From positions 1-14,912 of the forward strand of contig JAGSPR010000147.1 in the NCBI GenBank assembly GCA_018262455.1: DNA of 14,912 bases. Reading direction: 5' to 3'. Positions 1-8,847 of the stretch are shown one piece after another (within the stretch, counting starts at the first letter, position 1; the number at the start of each line of letters is the position of its first letter). The notes beneath the pieces were generated by a model. That model saw only the letters and a list, made by a program, of their open reading frames with translations. It did not search any database and was not told the DNA's origin. Origin of the DNA: Deltaproteobacteria bacterium (GTDB lineage: Bacteria; Myxococcota; Polyangia; Haliangiales; Haliangiaceae). The position numbers and the translations under genes were made by a program.

Positions 1-75
1 GGCGTGATCGCGGAGTGGGAGAAGGCGATTCCCGAGTTGATCTCCGAGATCAAGAAGCTCAAAGCGAGTCGCTGA
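1..75 (+). CDS. C-terminal end of an unidentified protein (partial)
   Basis: The frame is open from the first base to a TGA at 73-75 and encodes 24 residues beginning GVIAEWEKAIPEL and ending KKLKASR. Codons end mostly in G or C, as in the other genes here, so this is probably the true tail of a gene that starts before the window. The fragment is charged and likely helical. It is too short to assign a family, and no function is proposed. An 80-base gap separates it from the permease gene; I see no clear terminator or strong ribosome binding site in that gap. Confidence 0.55.
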   Translation, partial: GVIAEWEKAIPELISEIKKLKASR

Positions 76-155
76 GCGATCGCGGGGCGCCAGCGCGAGC
101 GGGTCCACCAGTTTCGTGAAATGCTCGCGGTCGGCGTGACCTCGCGTCGATCTCC

Positions 156-1391
156 ATGAGCGTTTCCATCCTCGCGATGTTCGTCGCGCTCGCGATCGCG
201 CTGGCGTGGCAGAGTCCGTGGGCGCCCGCGCTCGGCGCGCTCGTGGGGCTCGCGGTGGCGCTCGCCGGCGGCGTCGCGAACGTCGACGACATCCGGCATG
301 CGCTCGAGGACCTGTGGCGCCCGATGATCAGCATCGTCGGGATCATGGCCACGACCGCGTGCGCCGCCGAGGTCGGCATCTTCACCCGGCTGGCAGCCTG
401 GATCGAGCCCAGGACGCGCGGCCCGGTCAAGCGAGCATTTCGGTTCGTGTTCGTCATCGCGGCCCTCACCGCGGCGATCCTCTCGAACGACGCGGCGATC
501 CTGCTGCTCACGCCGGTCGTCATCGAGTTGCTGCGCGCGGTCTACCCCAGGCGCAATCCCAAGTTCGTGCTCCCGTTCGCGTTCGCCGCGTTCGTGGCGG
601 CCGGTGTTGCACCGTTGCCAACCGGCAATCCGATGAACCTCGTCGTCGCGTATCGCGCCGGCATCGGGTTCAACACGTACGCGCTGCACATGATCCCGGT
701 CGCGATCGCAGGCTGGGTCGTCGCCTACTTGATGCTTGCCTGGGTCTATCGCAAGGCCCTCGCGGACGAGGCACCCGCCCTCGGGCCTGCGCCGCCCTCG
801 GTCCCGCTCAACGGCCACGCCAAGCTCGTCCTGGTGATCACGGCGGCGAGCATCGCGTCGTACCCGATCCTCGCGATCCTGGGCGTGCCGATCTGGCCGG
901 TCGCCGCGATCGCCGCGTCCGTCTGCGTCGCCACCGCGCTGCATCGCGATGTCTCGGTGCGCCGGATCTCGGCGGGGATCAGCTGGGAGTTGGTGCCGTT
1001 TCTGTTCGGCGTGCTGGTCGTCGCCACGGCCCTCGCCCGCGCAGGGGTCACCGACCACCTCGCATCACTGTATCGCGCGACCCCTGCGCCGATCGCCACG
1101 GTCGGCGCCCTCGCCGCCGCCGGCTCGGCCCTGATCGATAACCACCCGATGGCGTTGCTGCATTCCCTCACGCTCGAGGGCTGGCCTGATCGCTATGTCT
1201 TCGCAGCGCTGGTCGGCGGCGATCTCGGCCCCCGGCTGCTGCCGATCGGATCGCTCGCCGGGCTGCTGTGGACCCACGCGTTGCGCCGGCAAGGGATCGC
1301 GGTCCCCCTGTGGACCTTCGTCAAGGTCGGCTTCGTCGTCACGGTCCCGTCGTTGATCGCGTCCCTGGCGGTGCTGTGGTTGGTGACGTGA
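156..1391 (+). CDS. ArsB/NhaD-type (ion transporter superfamily) membrane permease
   Basis: This 411-residue protein is almost wholly hydrophobic, with about ten to twelve predicted membrane helices. Both halves carry signatures of the ArsB/NhaD/citrate-transporter superfamily. The first half has SNDAAILLLTPVV (Asn111, Asp112) and, after a helix, PTGNPMN at residues 155-161, corresponding to the unwound substrate-loop region. The second half has IDNHPM near residues 327-332 and GGDLGPRLLPIGSLAGLLW from residue 354, very like the ArsB pattern of a GxNLGP..TPIGSLA motif. The length fits ArsB (about 400-430). ArsB members extrude arsenite or antimonite and NhaD members exchange sodium for protons; there is no arsR, arsC or arsA nearby, so the substrate cannot be set. 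The ATG at 156 is the first in-frame start before the first helix; it has no strong Shine-Dalgarno sequence. Confidence 0.85.
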   Translation: MSVSILAMFVALAIALAWQSPWAPALGALVGLAVALAGGVANVDDIRHALEDLWRPMISIVGIMATTACAAEVGIFTRLAAWIEPRTRGPVKRAFRFVFVIAALTAAILSNDAAILLLTPVVIELLRAVYPRRNPKFVLPFAFAAFVAAGVAPLPTGNPMNLVVAYRAGIGFNTYALHMIPVAIAGWVVAYLMLAWVYRKALADEAPALGPAPPSVPLNGHAKLVLVITAASIASYPILAILGVPIWPVAAIAASVCVATALHRDVSVRRISAGISWELVPFLFGVLVVATALARAGVTDHLASLYRATPAPIATVGALAAAGSALIDNHPMALLHSLTLEGWPDRYVFAALVGGDLGPRLLPIGSLAGLLWTHALRRQGIAVPLWTFVKVGFVVTVPSLIASLAVLWLVT

Positions 1392-1565
1392 CCGAGCATG
1401 TGGCCGCAGCCTGGTTGGGGTGTCGCCCAGTGGTCGGAGCGTGCTACAAAAAGGTGCAACTCATCTCGAGGCTTGAACCCATGGCATTTGCTCAAAGTGC
1501 ACGTTCGATTCCAGGCGCAGTCGCAACACTTGTACGCCCCGCAGCTGACGTGGAACCTGTCCACG

Positions 1566-2177
1566 ATGTTCGGCAGCTCGATCGGCAGCATGCTGATCCT
1601 GGTCGCCATGCTCGTGTTCCTCATGTACGGAGCGGAGCGCCTCGCCCGCTCGAGCACGTCGCGCGGGCTGCAGTACGCCGGTCTGGCGCTCGGGATCGCG
1701 CTCCAGACCTTCATGCTCCTGCCGCTGATCTGGGTGCTGATGCTCAAGTTCAGCCACTTCACGCCGGAACAGGTGATGTTGATTCGGAGTGGCGTGATGG
1801 TCCCGGCGCTCAACGGTCCGGCAGCGGCGATCCTGATGCAGGCGGTCGTGATCACCCTCGCCATCTTCATCGGGTTGACCCTCGTCGTGTTCATCACGAA
1901 GAAGGACTTCTCGTTCATGCGTGGCGCCCTGGTCATCGCCACGTTCGCCATGATCGGGGTCGGCCTGGCATCGATCCTGTTCGGATTCAGCGTCGGGGCG
2001 CTGTTCAGCGGCTTCATCATCCTCTTGATGGCTGGGTACATCCTGTACGAGACCAGCGCGATCATGAAGGACTTCCCACCGACCGCGCACGTGGCCGCAG
2101 CGCTGGTCCTGTTCGTGACCATCGCGACCCTGTTCCGAGCTGTGCTGCGCGTCCTCATCAGCCTCCGTAGCGACTAG
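1566..2177 (+). CDS. Bax inhibitor-1/YccA-family membrane protein, apparently N-terminally short
   Basis: From ATG 1566 the product is 203 residues with about six hydrophobic helices. The C-terminal half is family-like: [13 protein letters not shown], then [12 protein letters not shown], then [11 protein letters not shown], and a final helix [23 protein letters not shown]. These match the 'KDFSFLRG' and 'ILYDTS' blocks of proteobacterial BI-1/YccA proteins, which are membrane proteins linked to calcium leak or to FtsH regulation. Family members usually have seven helices and about 220-240 residues, with one helix before the one that begins here. G/C-ending codons continue upstream in frame to about 1491, so a GTG at 1497 (226 residues) is an alternative start, but that extension adds no helix. 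Neither start has a good ribosome binding site. The gene may be truncated or partly decayed at its 5' end. Confidence 0.72.
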   Translation: MFGSSIGSMLILVAMLVFLMYGAERLARSSTSRGLQYAGLALGIALQTFMLLPLIWVLMLKFSHFTPEQVMLIRSGVMVPALNGPAAAILMQAVVITLAIFIGLTLVVFITKKDFSFMRGALVIATFAMIGVGLASILFGFSVGALFSGFIILLMAGYILYETSAIMKDFPPTAHVAAALVLFVTIATLFRAVLRVLISLRSD

Positions 2178-2200
2178 CTCGCGCCCGAGCTTCGACGCGC

Positions 2201-2233
2201 AGGGATCCAGCTTCTGGGTCCCTGTTGTCGTTT
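2201..2233 (+). terminator. Intrinsic terminator after the BI-1-like gene
   Basis: AGGGATCCAG (2201-2210) pairs with CTGGGTCCCT (2214-2223) as a ten-base-pair stem with a single T-G wobble and a CTT loop. A T-rich stretch GTTGTCGTTT follows. It lies 24 bases after the BI-1-like stop and before the MoxR promoter, so it separates the two transcription units. Confidence 0.6.
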
Positions 2234-2242
2234 CGGGCAGGC

Positions 2243-2248
2243 TATACT
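2243..2248 (+). promoter_or_regulatory. Putative -10 box (TATACT) for the MoxR operon
   Basis: TATACT ends nine bases before ATG 2257, so transcription would start within a base or two of the start codon and give a leaderless mRNA. There is no Shine-Dalgarno sequence upstream of that ATG, which agrees. The -35 region is poor: TTGTCG at 2225-2230 is only 12 bases away. This is inferred from sequence alone. Confidence 0.4.
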
Positions 2249-2256
2249 GGCTCGAC

Positions 2257-3228
<972 letters not shown>

Positions 3229-3247
3229 CGGCCGCCACGGAGGGACA

Positions 3248-4345
3248 ATGAGCATCTGGTCGCGACTCCGTCGACGCCTGCGGCCACCCCGTCGCCTGCG
3301 CTTCACGCGCGAGGGGCGGATCATCGTGCTGCTCGCGGTCGGGGTCGGGTTTGCGGCGATCAACACCGGCAACAACCTGCTCTATCTGCTCCTCGGATGG
3401 CTGCTGTCGTTCATCGTCGCCTCGGGGATCCTGTCGGAGCTGACGCTGAAGCGACTCACCGTCGAGCGGCGACCGCCGGCGCGGGTCTACGCCAACGAGC
3501 CGTTCCTGATGGAGGTCGTCATCGAGAACGGCAAGCAGAACCGGGCCTCGTTCTCGATCGAGGTCGAGGATCTGATCGCCGGGCGGCCTCTCGACAAGCG
3601 GTGTTACTTCCTCAAGATCCCGTCCTCGAAGTCGCAGCGCACGAGCTACCGCCACACGTTCGTCCGCCGGGGCCTCTACGAGCTGTCGGGGTACCGGCTC
3701 GCGACCAAGTTCCCGTTCGCGCTGTTCCGCAAGTCGCGCGATATCACCGCCCCGCTCGAGGTGCTGGTGTATCCGGCGCGGATCGTGGTGCCACGTCCGA
3801 TCCCGCGCTCGACGAGCACCGGCGACGCCACCGCGAATCGGCTCGGCCGCCGCGGCGAATTCTTCGGTCTGCGCGAGCGCCGGATCGGCGACGATCGACG
3901 CGACATCCACTGGCGCTCGAGCGCGCGGAGCGGCCGGTTGCTGGTCCGCGAGTACGAGGACGAGCTCGCACGGCGGGTGGTGATCGGCGTCGATAACGCG
4001 CTGCCCGAGGCGGTCCGCGAGGCCGTCCAGGACGGGGGACTGACGCCCGCGTTCGAGGCGCAGGTCTCATCGATCGAGCGTGCGATCAGCGTCGCGGCGA
4101 GCCTGGCGTCGTCGTACCTCGAGGTCGGCTGGTCGGTCGAGCTGTGCGCCCGGGGTTGCCACATCCCGTCGGGACTGGGCCGCCAGCACGAGGCCAAGAT
4201 CGGCCGCGCGCTCGCGCTCTTGCCTTATGTCTCGGAGGACGTCGTGTTCGCCGCGATCCCCGCGCGCGTCGAGTCGGTGCTCGTCATTCCGAAACAGGTG
4301 GCCGCGACCGGCCGGCCGTCGGCCACGACGGTGATGGACGTATGA
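3248..4345 (+). CDS. DUF58 domain membrane protein
   Basis: This 365-residue protein starts at an ATG three bases after GGAGGG (3239-3244), a strong ribosome binding site. After a basic N-terminus (RLRRRLRPPRRLRF) come two hydrophobic helices at about residues 27-65, then a beta-rich region. The DUF58 signature lies near residues 200-238: GRRGEFFGLRERRIGDD, then RDIHWRSSARSGRLLVREYE, followed by RRVVIGVDNA, which resembles the start of a degenerate von Willebrand A fold. DUF58 proteins are the standard partners of MoxR ATPases, but their biochemical role is not established. Its TGA overlaps the ATG of the next gene as ATGA (4342-4345), implying translational coupling. Confidence 0.92.
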   Translation: MSIWSRLRRRLRPPRRLRFTREGRIIVLLAVGVGFAAINTGNNLLYLLLGWLLSFIVASGILSELTLKRLTVERRPPARVYANEPFLMEVVIENGKQNRASFSIEVEDLIAGRPLDKRCYFLKIPSSKSQRTSYRHTFVRRGLYELSGYRLATKFPFALFRKSRDITAPLEVLVYPARIVVPRPIPRSTSTGDATANRLGRRGEFFGLRERRIGDDRRDIHWRSSARSGRLLVREYEDELARRVVIGVDNALPEAVREAVQDGGLTPAFEAQVSSIERAISVAASLASSYLEVGWSVELCARGCHIPSGLGRQHEAKIGRALALLPYVSEDVVFAAIPARVESVLVIPKQVAATGRPSATTVMDV

Positions 4346-6585
4346 GGTTTGCCGTCGCGCACAAGGCAACGACCTACATGATGGTCGGCTGTGCCTACCT
4401 CGCGCTCGTAGCGGGCGGCACGCTCCCGTCGGTGCTGTCGCTCGGCTCCCTGATCGGCCTGATCGTCTCGTGGTGGTGGGAGCCGCCGCGGATCCGGTTC
4501 GAGAAATGGTCATGGGTGTGGACGATCCTGTCGATCCTCGCGCTGATCTACAGCCTGCTGACGGCGCTGGTGACATTCGACTTCCTGCTCGTCGGAGCAG
4601 AGTTCCTCGTCTGGTTGACGGTGGTGAAGGCGTTCAACCGGAAGGCCGCGCGGGACTGGCAGCAGATGTACCTGCTCGCGTTCCTGATGCTGGTCGCCGG
4701 TTCGGTGCTGAACCCGGACCTGACGTACGGCCTGTGCTTCTTCGGGTTCGTGATCGCCTCGACCTGGGCGCTGACGCTGTTCCACCTCCGCCGCGAGATG
4801 GAGGACAACCTGCTCGTCAAGCACGCCGCCGACCGGGCGTCGGAGCGGGTCGAGGTGCGTCGGATCCTCGATTCGCGGCGGATCGTCGGCGGGCGGTTCT
4901 TCGTCGGGACGGGCTTCCTGTCGTTCGGGGTGTTCGTCGGCGCGGCGGTGGTGTTCCTCTCACTCCCGCGCGTTGGCATCGGGTTCTTCCTCAAGAGTCG
5001 CGGTGGGCTGACCCTGTCCGGGTTCTCCGACGGCGTGAACCTCGGCGGCCACGGCGTGATCAAGACCGACTCGACGGTGGTGATGCGCGTCGAGGTCAAC
5101 GCCCAGTTCGGCGCGCGCGAGGCGCCGCAGATCCACTGGCGGGGTGTCGCGTTCGACAAGTACCACGCGCGCCAGTGGTCTCGGAGCACCGACGCACCGC
5201 GCACCAATCAGACGCTCGAGCAGAGCCAGACCACGGATCGTCGTGTCCTGCTGTGGGCCGGCCGTGCGCTGCCGATCCCCGAGATCGAGCGGCTGAAGAC
5301 CTCGACCGTGAAACAGGAGATCTGGCTCGAACCGCTCGACTCGGACGTGCTGTTCGGAGCGAGCAACCCGCGGATCGTCGAGTACACGCATACGCTGCGC
5401 CGTCACAACCCGATCGAGCGCAACGACGAGATGCGGCTCGAGCACGGCACCACGGTGCACTACACCGTGTTCTCGGAGATCAACCCACCCTCGGCCGACG
5501 TGCTGCGCGCGTCCGAAGGCCCGCTCCCCACCGGCTTCGAGGTCTACCTCCAGCTGCCCGAGGAGATCACGCCGCGAACCCGCAAGCTCGCACAAACGAT
5601 CACCGCGCATGCGCTGACTCGCTACGACAAGGCGATGGCGATCAAGACGTGGCTCGGCAAGAACCTCACGTACACGCTCGAGCTCGAGGAGCCGATGGGC
5701 GAGGCGGTCGATTTCTTCCTGTTCGAGCGCAAGAAGGGGCACTGCGAATATTTCGCGTCGGCGTTCGCGGTACTCGCCCGGGCCGCCGGGATCCCGGTTC
5801 GTACGGTCAACGGATTCCTCGGCGGAGAGTGGAACGAGTATCAGAACTATGTCGCGGTGCGAGCCGGCGATGCGCACTCGTGGAACGAGGTGTATTTTGC
5901 TCAGCCCGGCCCCCAGGGCGGCGCCGACGCCGGAACGTGGGTGACCTTCGACGCGACGCCCCCGGCCGACATCGACCTGCTCGGGCGGGGCGGCACGGGC
6001 TGGCGAGCCCGGATGTCGCGCTTCATGGACACGCTGCGGTTCCAGTGGTCGAAGTGGGTGATCGAGTACGACCTGATCTCGCAGCTCTCGCTGGTCAAGT
6101 CGCTCGGCGACGCGCTCCAGACCGCGGGGCATGCCGTCAAGGTTGCGGCGATCTGGGTCAAGGACGTCGCGGTCGAGTACTGGCAGGTTTCGATCGCCCT
6201 CGCAGGAACGTTGATGGTCTGCCTTGGACTGCGTCGCCGACGGCGTCGAACGCGGGCCCCGGTCGCGAGCCGCGCCGAGCGGCGGAAACGGTCGAGCGTG
6301 GCCCAGGTCTATGACGCGGTGGCCAAGCAGCTCGCGAAGGCAGGGAACCCGCGAGGCCCCTCGGTCACCCCGCGCGAGCATGCCGAGCGGATGACCACGC
6401 GCGGCGATCCGGCGGCGCGCGAGGTCAGCGAGCTGGTCGAGCTCTATTACGCCACCGAGTGGGGCCATCGCGCCGGCACCGGACCGGATGTGGCGACCGA
6501 GGACCGCGCCGCAGCCCTGGCCCGAACCATCCGCAGCACGTTGATCGCCGCCCGCAGCCAGCCGAAGCCCCCACGATCGTCGTGA
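4342..6585 (+). CDS. TgpA-like membrane transglutaminase (DUF3488-transglutaminase core-DUF4129)
   Basis: The 747-residue product starts at the ATG within the ATGA overlap with the DUF58 stop. The N-terminal 200 residues hold about six or seven membrane helices (DUF3488-like). A periplasmic region follows with a transglutaminase core: KKGHCEYF (Cys468), AHSWNEVYF (His512) and WVTFDATPP (Asp537), so the catalytic triad is complete. One more helix lies near residues 616-632, followed by the Arg-rich stop RRRRRRTR. The cytoplasmic tail has a DUF4129-like stretch with VTPREHAER and a terminal LYYATEWG-like helix. TgpA of Pseudomonas aeruginosa is the characterised relative and is essential there; its substrate is uncertain. 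Frames upstream of 4342 are shadows of the DUF58 gene. Third gene of the MoxR operon. Confidence 0.92.
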   Translation: MRFAVAHKATTYMMVGCAYLALVAGGTLPSVLSLGSLIGLIVSWWWEPPRIRFEKWSWVWTILSILALIYSLLTALVTFDFLLVGAEFLVWLTVVKAFNRKAARDWQQMYLLAFLMLVAGSVLNPDLTYGLCFFGFVIASTWALTLFHLRREMEDNLLVKHAADRASERVEVRRILDSRRIVGGRFFVGTGFLSFGVFVGAAVVFLSLPRVGIGFFLKSRGGLTLSGFSDGVNLGGHGVIKTDSTVVMRVEVNAQFGAREAPQIHWRGVAFDKYHARQWSRSTDAPRTNQTLEQSQTTDRRVLLWAGRALPIPEIERLKTSTVKQEIWLEPLDSDVLFGASNPRIVEYTHTLRRHNPIERNDEMRLEHGTTVHYTVFSEINPPSADVLRASEGPLPTGFEVYLQLPEEITPRTRKLAQTITAHALTRYDKAMAIKTWLGKNLTYTLELEEPMGEAVDFFLFERKKGHCEYFASAFAVLARAAGIPVRTVNGFLGGEWNEYQNYVAVRAGDAHSWNEVYFAQPGPQGGADAGTWVTFDATPPADIDLLGRGGTGWRARMSRFMDTLRFQWSKWVIEYDLISQLSLVKSLGDALQTAGHAVKVAAIWVKDVAVEYWQVSIALAGTLMVCLGLRRRRRRTRAPVASRAERRKRSSVAQVYDAVAKQLAKAGNPRGPSVTPREHAERMTTRGDPAAREVSELVELYYATEWGHRAGTGPDVATEDRAAALARTIRSTLIAARSQPKPPRSS

Positions 6586-6638
6586 GGTACGTAGACCGGC
6601 TGACATGGGCCGCTCGGCCCGCGTGCCACTTTGGCAGG

Positions 6639-6670
6639 ATGCGGGATCGATCGCGGTCGGATCGCCGCAT
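6639..6670. terminator. Possible hairpin after the transglutaminase gene
   Basis: ATGCGGGATC (6639-6648) can pair with GATCGCCGCAT (6660-6670) as ten base pairs with one bulged G. It lies 53 bases after the transglutaminase stop and before the next gene. No T tract follows, so termination is only a suggestion. The rest of this 167-base gap shows no clear promoter. Confidence 0.25.
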
Positions 6671-6752
6671 GGTTGATGCGCCCATGTCCGCGTGATATCG
6701 ACGGTTGTCGTCGGACGTCCCGCCGGCCTTCCCCTTGCAAAGCAAAGCGCCG

Positions 6753-8798
6753 ATGACTTTCTCGCGTACGGTCCTCGTTGCGGCGATCGTGCCCGTGTTC
6801 CTCGCCCTGGGGGCAAGCCTCGCGGGTGCAGACACGGGGATGCTCGACAACGGCGCGGTCCTCCAGTGGCCGCGGCTGTTCATCCGGGAGGGCGACGCGC
6901 TCAAGGAGCCGTCCGATTCCGAGACGCTCCGCACCCGGATGAACCTCGCCTCCTGCCTGTGCAGCCAGTCGAACGCGGCCGTCGACACCGACCTGTACTA
7001 CGAGCTCCAGCTCACCACGACCACCGGCACCAACCGGGCGGGCCAGATCTGGGTCGGCGCCAACTGCGAGGACGACATCCAGCGCGCGATGCAATGCCGC
7101 CAGGTCGGCTCGATCGACGACATCGACACGTTCGCGATCCGCGCCGACAACATCGCCGTCCGGCTTTACGACCTCATCAACGCCTCGCCGGCCCAGGCCA
7201 CCGCTGCGTGCCGCCAGGCCGACGGGGGCGAAGCGTTCGTGTGGGTGATCGTCGATACCAACGGCGACAGCACCCCGGACTTCTTCTCGCCGCGACCGCT
7301 CGATCTCGACAAGTTCACCGACGCGAACGGCTTCGACACCCAGCCTCCACCTCCGCCGGAGAATGCGACCGCCGCCGGCGGCGAGAACGCCATCGAGATC
7401 ACGTGGAAGACTCCCGAGAGCCGCGCCACCGACATCTACGGGTTTCAAGCGCTCTGCATGGATGCCGCCGGCGCGCCGGTCGGCACGGGCGGAACTCCGC
7501 TCTACTCGACGACCGAGACCGTGTGCGGCGTTCCCCAGACCTTCGACCTGCCCGCGTCCGTGATCGTCGGCGATGAGGGCACCGCGGTGGCCGCGCCGCC
7601 GGCCCCGTTCGCGGCGCTCGATCCCGCCTACATCTGCGGGACCGTCGACAACGGCACCGCGCAGAGCATGACGATCAACGGCCTCTCGAACGATACCGAG
7701 TACACCGTCGCGCTCGTCGCCGTGGACTTCTACGGCAACGCCGTTGGCACCTACTTCTCGCGGACGGTGGTGCCCAGGCCGGTCACCGATTTCTGGGAGG
7801 ACGTCCACGACCGCGGCGGCAAGATCGAGGGTGGGTTGTGCTCGACGAGCTCGCCGGCATCGCTTCCAGGCATGCTGCTGATCCTCGCGCTGCCGTGGCT
7901 GTGGCGCCGCCGCCACCGGATCGTGCGCGGTCGCCTCACTCGCACCGCCACGCTCGTCGGTGGGCTCGCGATCCTCCTGGTCCCCGGCCGCGCCCGCGCC
8001 GATGACGCGTACCCGTACTGGGACGAAGGCGACGACAGCAGTGGCGGGCTCGACGACGGCGAGGACCTGGTGAAGTGGCACGCCGGCGTCAAGCTCGGCC
8101 CCTACACCCCCGACATCGACAACCAGCTCGGCATCAACCCGATGTCGAAGCAGGGCCCGTACCAGGCGATGTTCGGCAACTACTTCCTCGACGGCAAGGC
8201 GCACGACGCGCACGTCTACCAGGTCCTGCCGACGCTCGACGTCGACCGCATCATCTGGCGCGGCTCGGGCCAGCTCGGCATCGGCGGCACGCTCGGGTAC
8301 CTGCAGAAGACCGCGTACGCGTACCTCGCGAACACGAGCCCCGATGATCCGCGCCGCGAGCGTTCCGCCACCAGCAAGAACACGTTCCGGCTGATCCCGT
8401 TCGCCGCCACCGTCACCTACCGGGCGACCCAGCTCGACGATCTCTACGGCATCCCGGTCGTCCCCTACGTCCGCGGTGGCCTGTCGTACTACCTGTGGTG
8501 GCTCAAGGGTCCGAGCGGAAGCCTCGCGAAGGTCTGCACGGACGGCGGCATGGAAACCTCCAGCTGCAAAGGCGACAAGGCCTACGGCGGCACCCTCGGC
8601 TTCCAGGGCAGCATCGGGCTCTCGCTCCGCCTCGAGCGCATCGATGCCGATGCCGCGCGCTCGATGCGCCAGAGTGGGCTCAACCACGCCGGGTTCTACG
8701 GCGAGCTGACCTACGCCAAGGTCGATGGTTTCGGCTCCGACACGAAGCTGTCGGTCGGCGACGCGACGTGGTTCGCGGGCGTCGACTTCGAGTTCTGA
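6753..8798 (+). CDS. In-frame fusion: MYXO-CTERM-tailed Fn3 protein plus outer-membrane beta-barrel protein
   Basis: From ATG 6753 the product is 681 residues; the earlier TTG at 6705 precedes no sensible leader. Residues 1-27 form a signal peptide (SRTVLVAAIVPVFLALGASLA, cleavage near AGA-DT). Residues 28-200 are a Cys-containing secreted region; residues about 203-335 resemble a fibronectin type III fold (ENAIEITW, then TINGLSNDTEYTVALVAVD). Residues 360-389 look like a MYXO-CTERM signal: EGGLC (Cys363), hydrophobic LPGMLLILALPWLW, then RRRHR. With no stop codon, residues 391-416 form a second signal peptide ending in ARA-DD. Residues 417-681 are beta-barrel-like (KLGPYTPDIDNQLG, alternating aromatic strands, terminal WFAGVDFEF with C-terminal Phe). 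The two halves resemble the MXAN_2561 and MXAN_2562 families, which I recall as separate neighbouring genes. A sequencing error that removed a stop is the main alternative. Confidence 0.8.
   Translation: MTFSRTVLVAAIVPVFLALGASLAGADTGMLDNGAVLQWPRLFIREGDALKEPSDSETLRTRMNLASCLCSQSNAAVDTDLYYELQLTTTTGTNRAGQIWVGANCEDDIQRAMQCRQVGSIDDIDTFAIRADNIAVRLYDLINASPAQATAACRQADGGEAFVWVIVDTNGDSTPDFFSPRPLDLDKFTDANGFDTQPPPPPENATAAGGENAIEITWKTPESRATDIYGFQALCMDAAGAPVGTGGTPLYSTTETVCGVPQTFDLPASVIVGDEGTAVAAPPAPFAALDPAYICGTVDNGTAQSMTINGLSNDTEYTVALVAVDFYGNAVGTYFSRTVVPRPVTDFWEDVHDRGGKIEGGLCSTSSPASLPGMLLILALPWLWRRRHRIVRGRLTRTATLVGGLAILLVPGRARADDAYPYWDEGDDSSGGLDDGEDLVKWHAGVKLGPYTPDIDNQLGINPMSKQGPYQAMFGNYFLDGKAHDAHVYQVLPTLDVDRIIWRGSGQLGIGGTLGYLQKTAYAYLANTSPDDPRRERSATSKNTFRLIPFAATVTYRATQLDDLYGIPVVPYVRGGLSYYLWWLKGPSGSLAKVCTDGGMETSSCKGDKAYGGTLGFQGSIGLSLRLERIDADAARSMRQSGLNHAGFYGELTYAKVDGFGSDTKLSVGDATWFAGVDFEF
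7839..8000 (+). other. Internal membrane hairpin: MYXO-CTERM-like tail followed by second signal peptide
   Basis: Coding segment for residues 363-416 of the fusion. Cys363 and helix one (about 371-384) are followed by RRRHRIVRGRLTR (385-397) and helix two (about 398-412), ending PGRARA. By the positive-inside rule, helix one would pass out-to-in and helix two in-to-out, placing both flanking domains in the periplasm and the Arg loop in the cytoplasm. Cys363 fits the invariant Cys of MYXO-CTERM tails, where a rhomboid-like or CPBP-like myxosortase cuts. The end of helix two fits signal peptidase I (Ala-X-Ala). The roles are inferred from pattern. Confidence 0.65.
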
Positions 8799-8806
8799 GG
8801 CTACGC

Positions 8807-8822
8807 CGGGACGATCGTCCCG
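8807..8822. terminator. 16-base perfect palindrome between convergent genes
   Basis: CGGGACGATCGTCCCG is a perfect palindrome. As RNA it would fold into a six-base-pair stem with a GATC loop on either strand. It sits eight bases after the fusion gene stop and 26 bases beyond the stop of the convergent ribbon-helix-helix gene, a natural place for a shared terminator. No T tract is present. Confidence 0.35.
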
Positions 8823-8845
8823 CTGCCCGGCTCGCTGCCCGGCTC
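8822..8845. repeat. Tandem duplication of a 12-base unit
   Basis: GCTGCCCGGCTC occurs twice in direct tandem (8822-8833 and 8834-8845), followed by a third partial GCT that runs into the stop codon of the minus-strand gene. It looks like a local slippage duplication next to the palindrome. Confidence 0.7.
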
Positions 8846-8847
8846 GC

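Noticed and set aside
156..1391. Naming the permease arsB
   Set aside because: The family is supported, but no arsenic-resistance neighbours are present and NhaD-like or other substrates are equally possible.
1411..1520. A tRNA gene suggested by D-arm-like and T-loop-like words
   Set aside because: The would-be T-stem (GCACG against CCAGG) does not pair, the only acceptor-like pairing (GGGGTG with CGCCCC) is about 125 bases apart, and no anticodon arm forms. Kept only as a low-interest composition finding.
1481..1560. A start at ATG 1481 with a frameshift into the BI-1-like gene
   Set aside because: The frame from ATG 1481 uses mostly A/T-ending codons, unlike every real gene here, while the BI-1 frame keeps G/C-ending codons over the same bases. 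No frameshift is needed.
4960..6816. A 618-codon open frame on the minus strand opposite the transglutaminase gene
   Set aside because: Its product is Arg/Gly/Asp-rich low-complexity sequence with no motifs, while the + strand has a catalytic triad and membrane helices. It is an antisense shadow common in high-GC DNA.
6447..8687. A 746-codon minus-strand open frame opposite the fusion gene
   Set aside because: Composition is Val/Gly/Ala/Arg-biased with no recognisable domain; the + strand frame has two signal peptides and folded-domain motifs. Antisense shadow.
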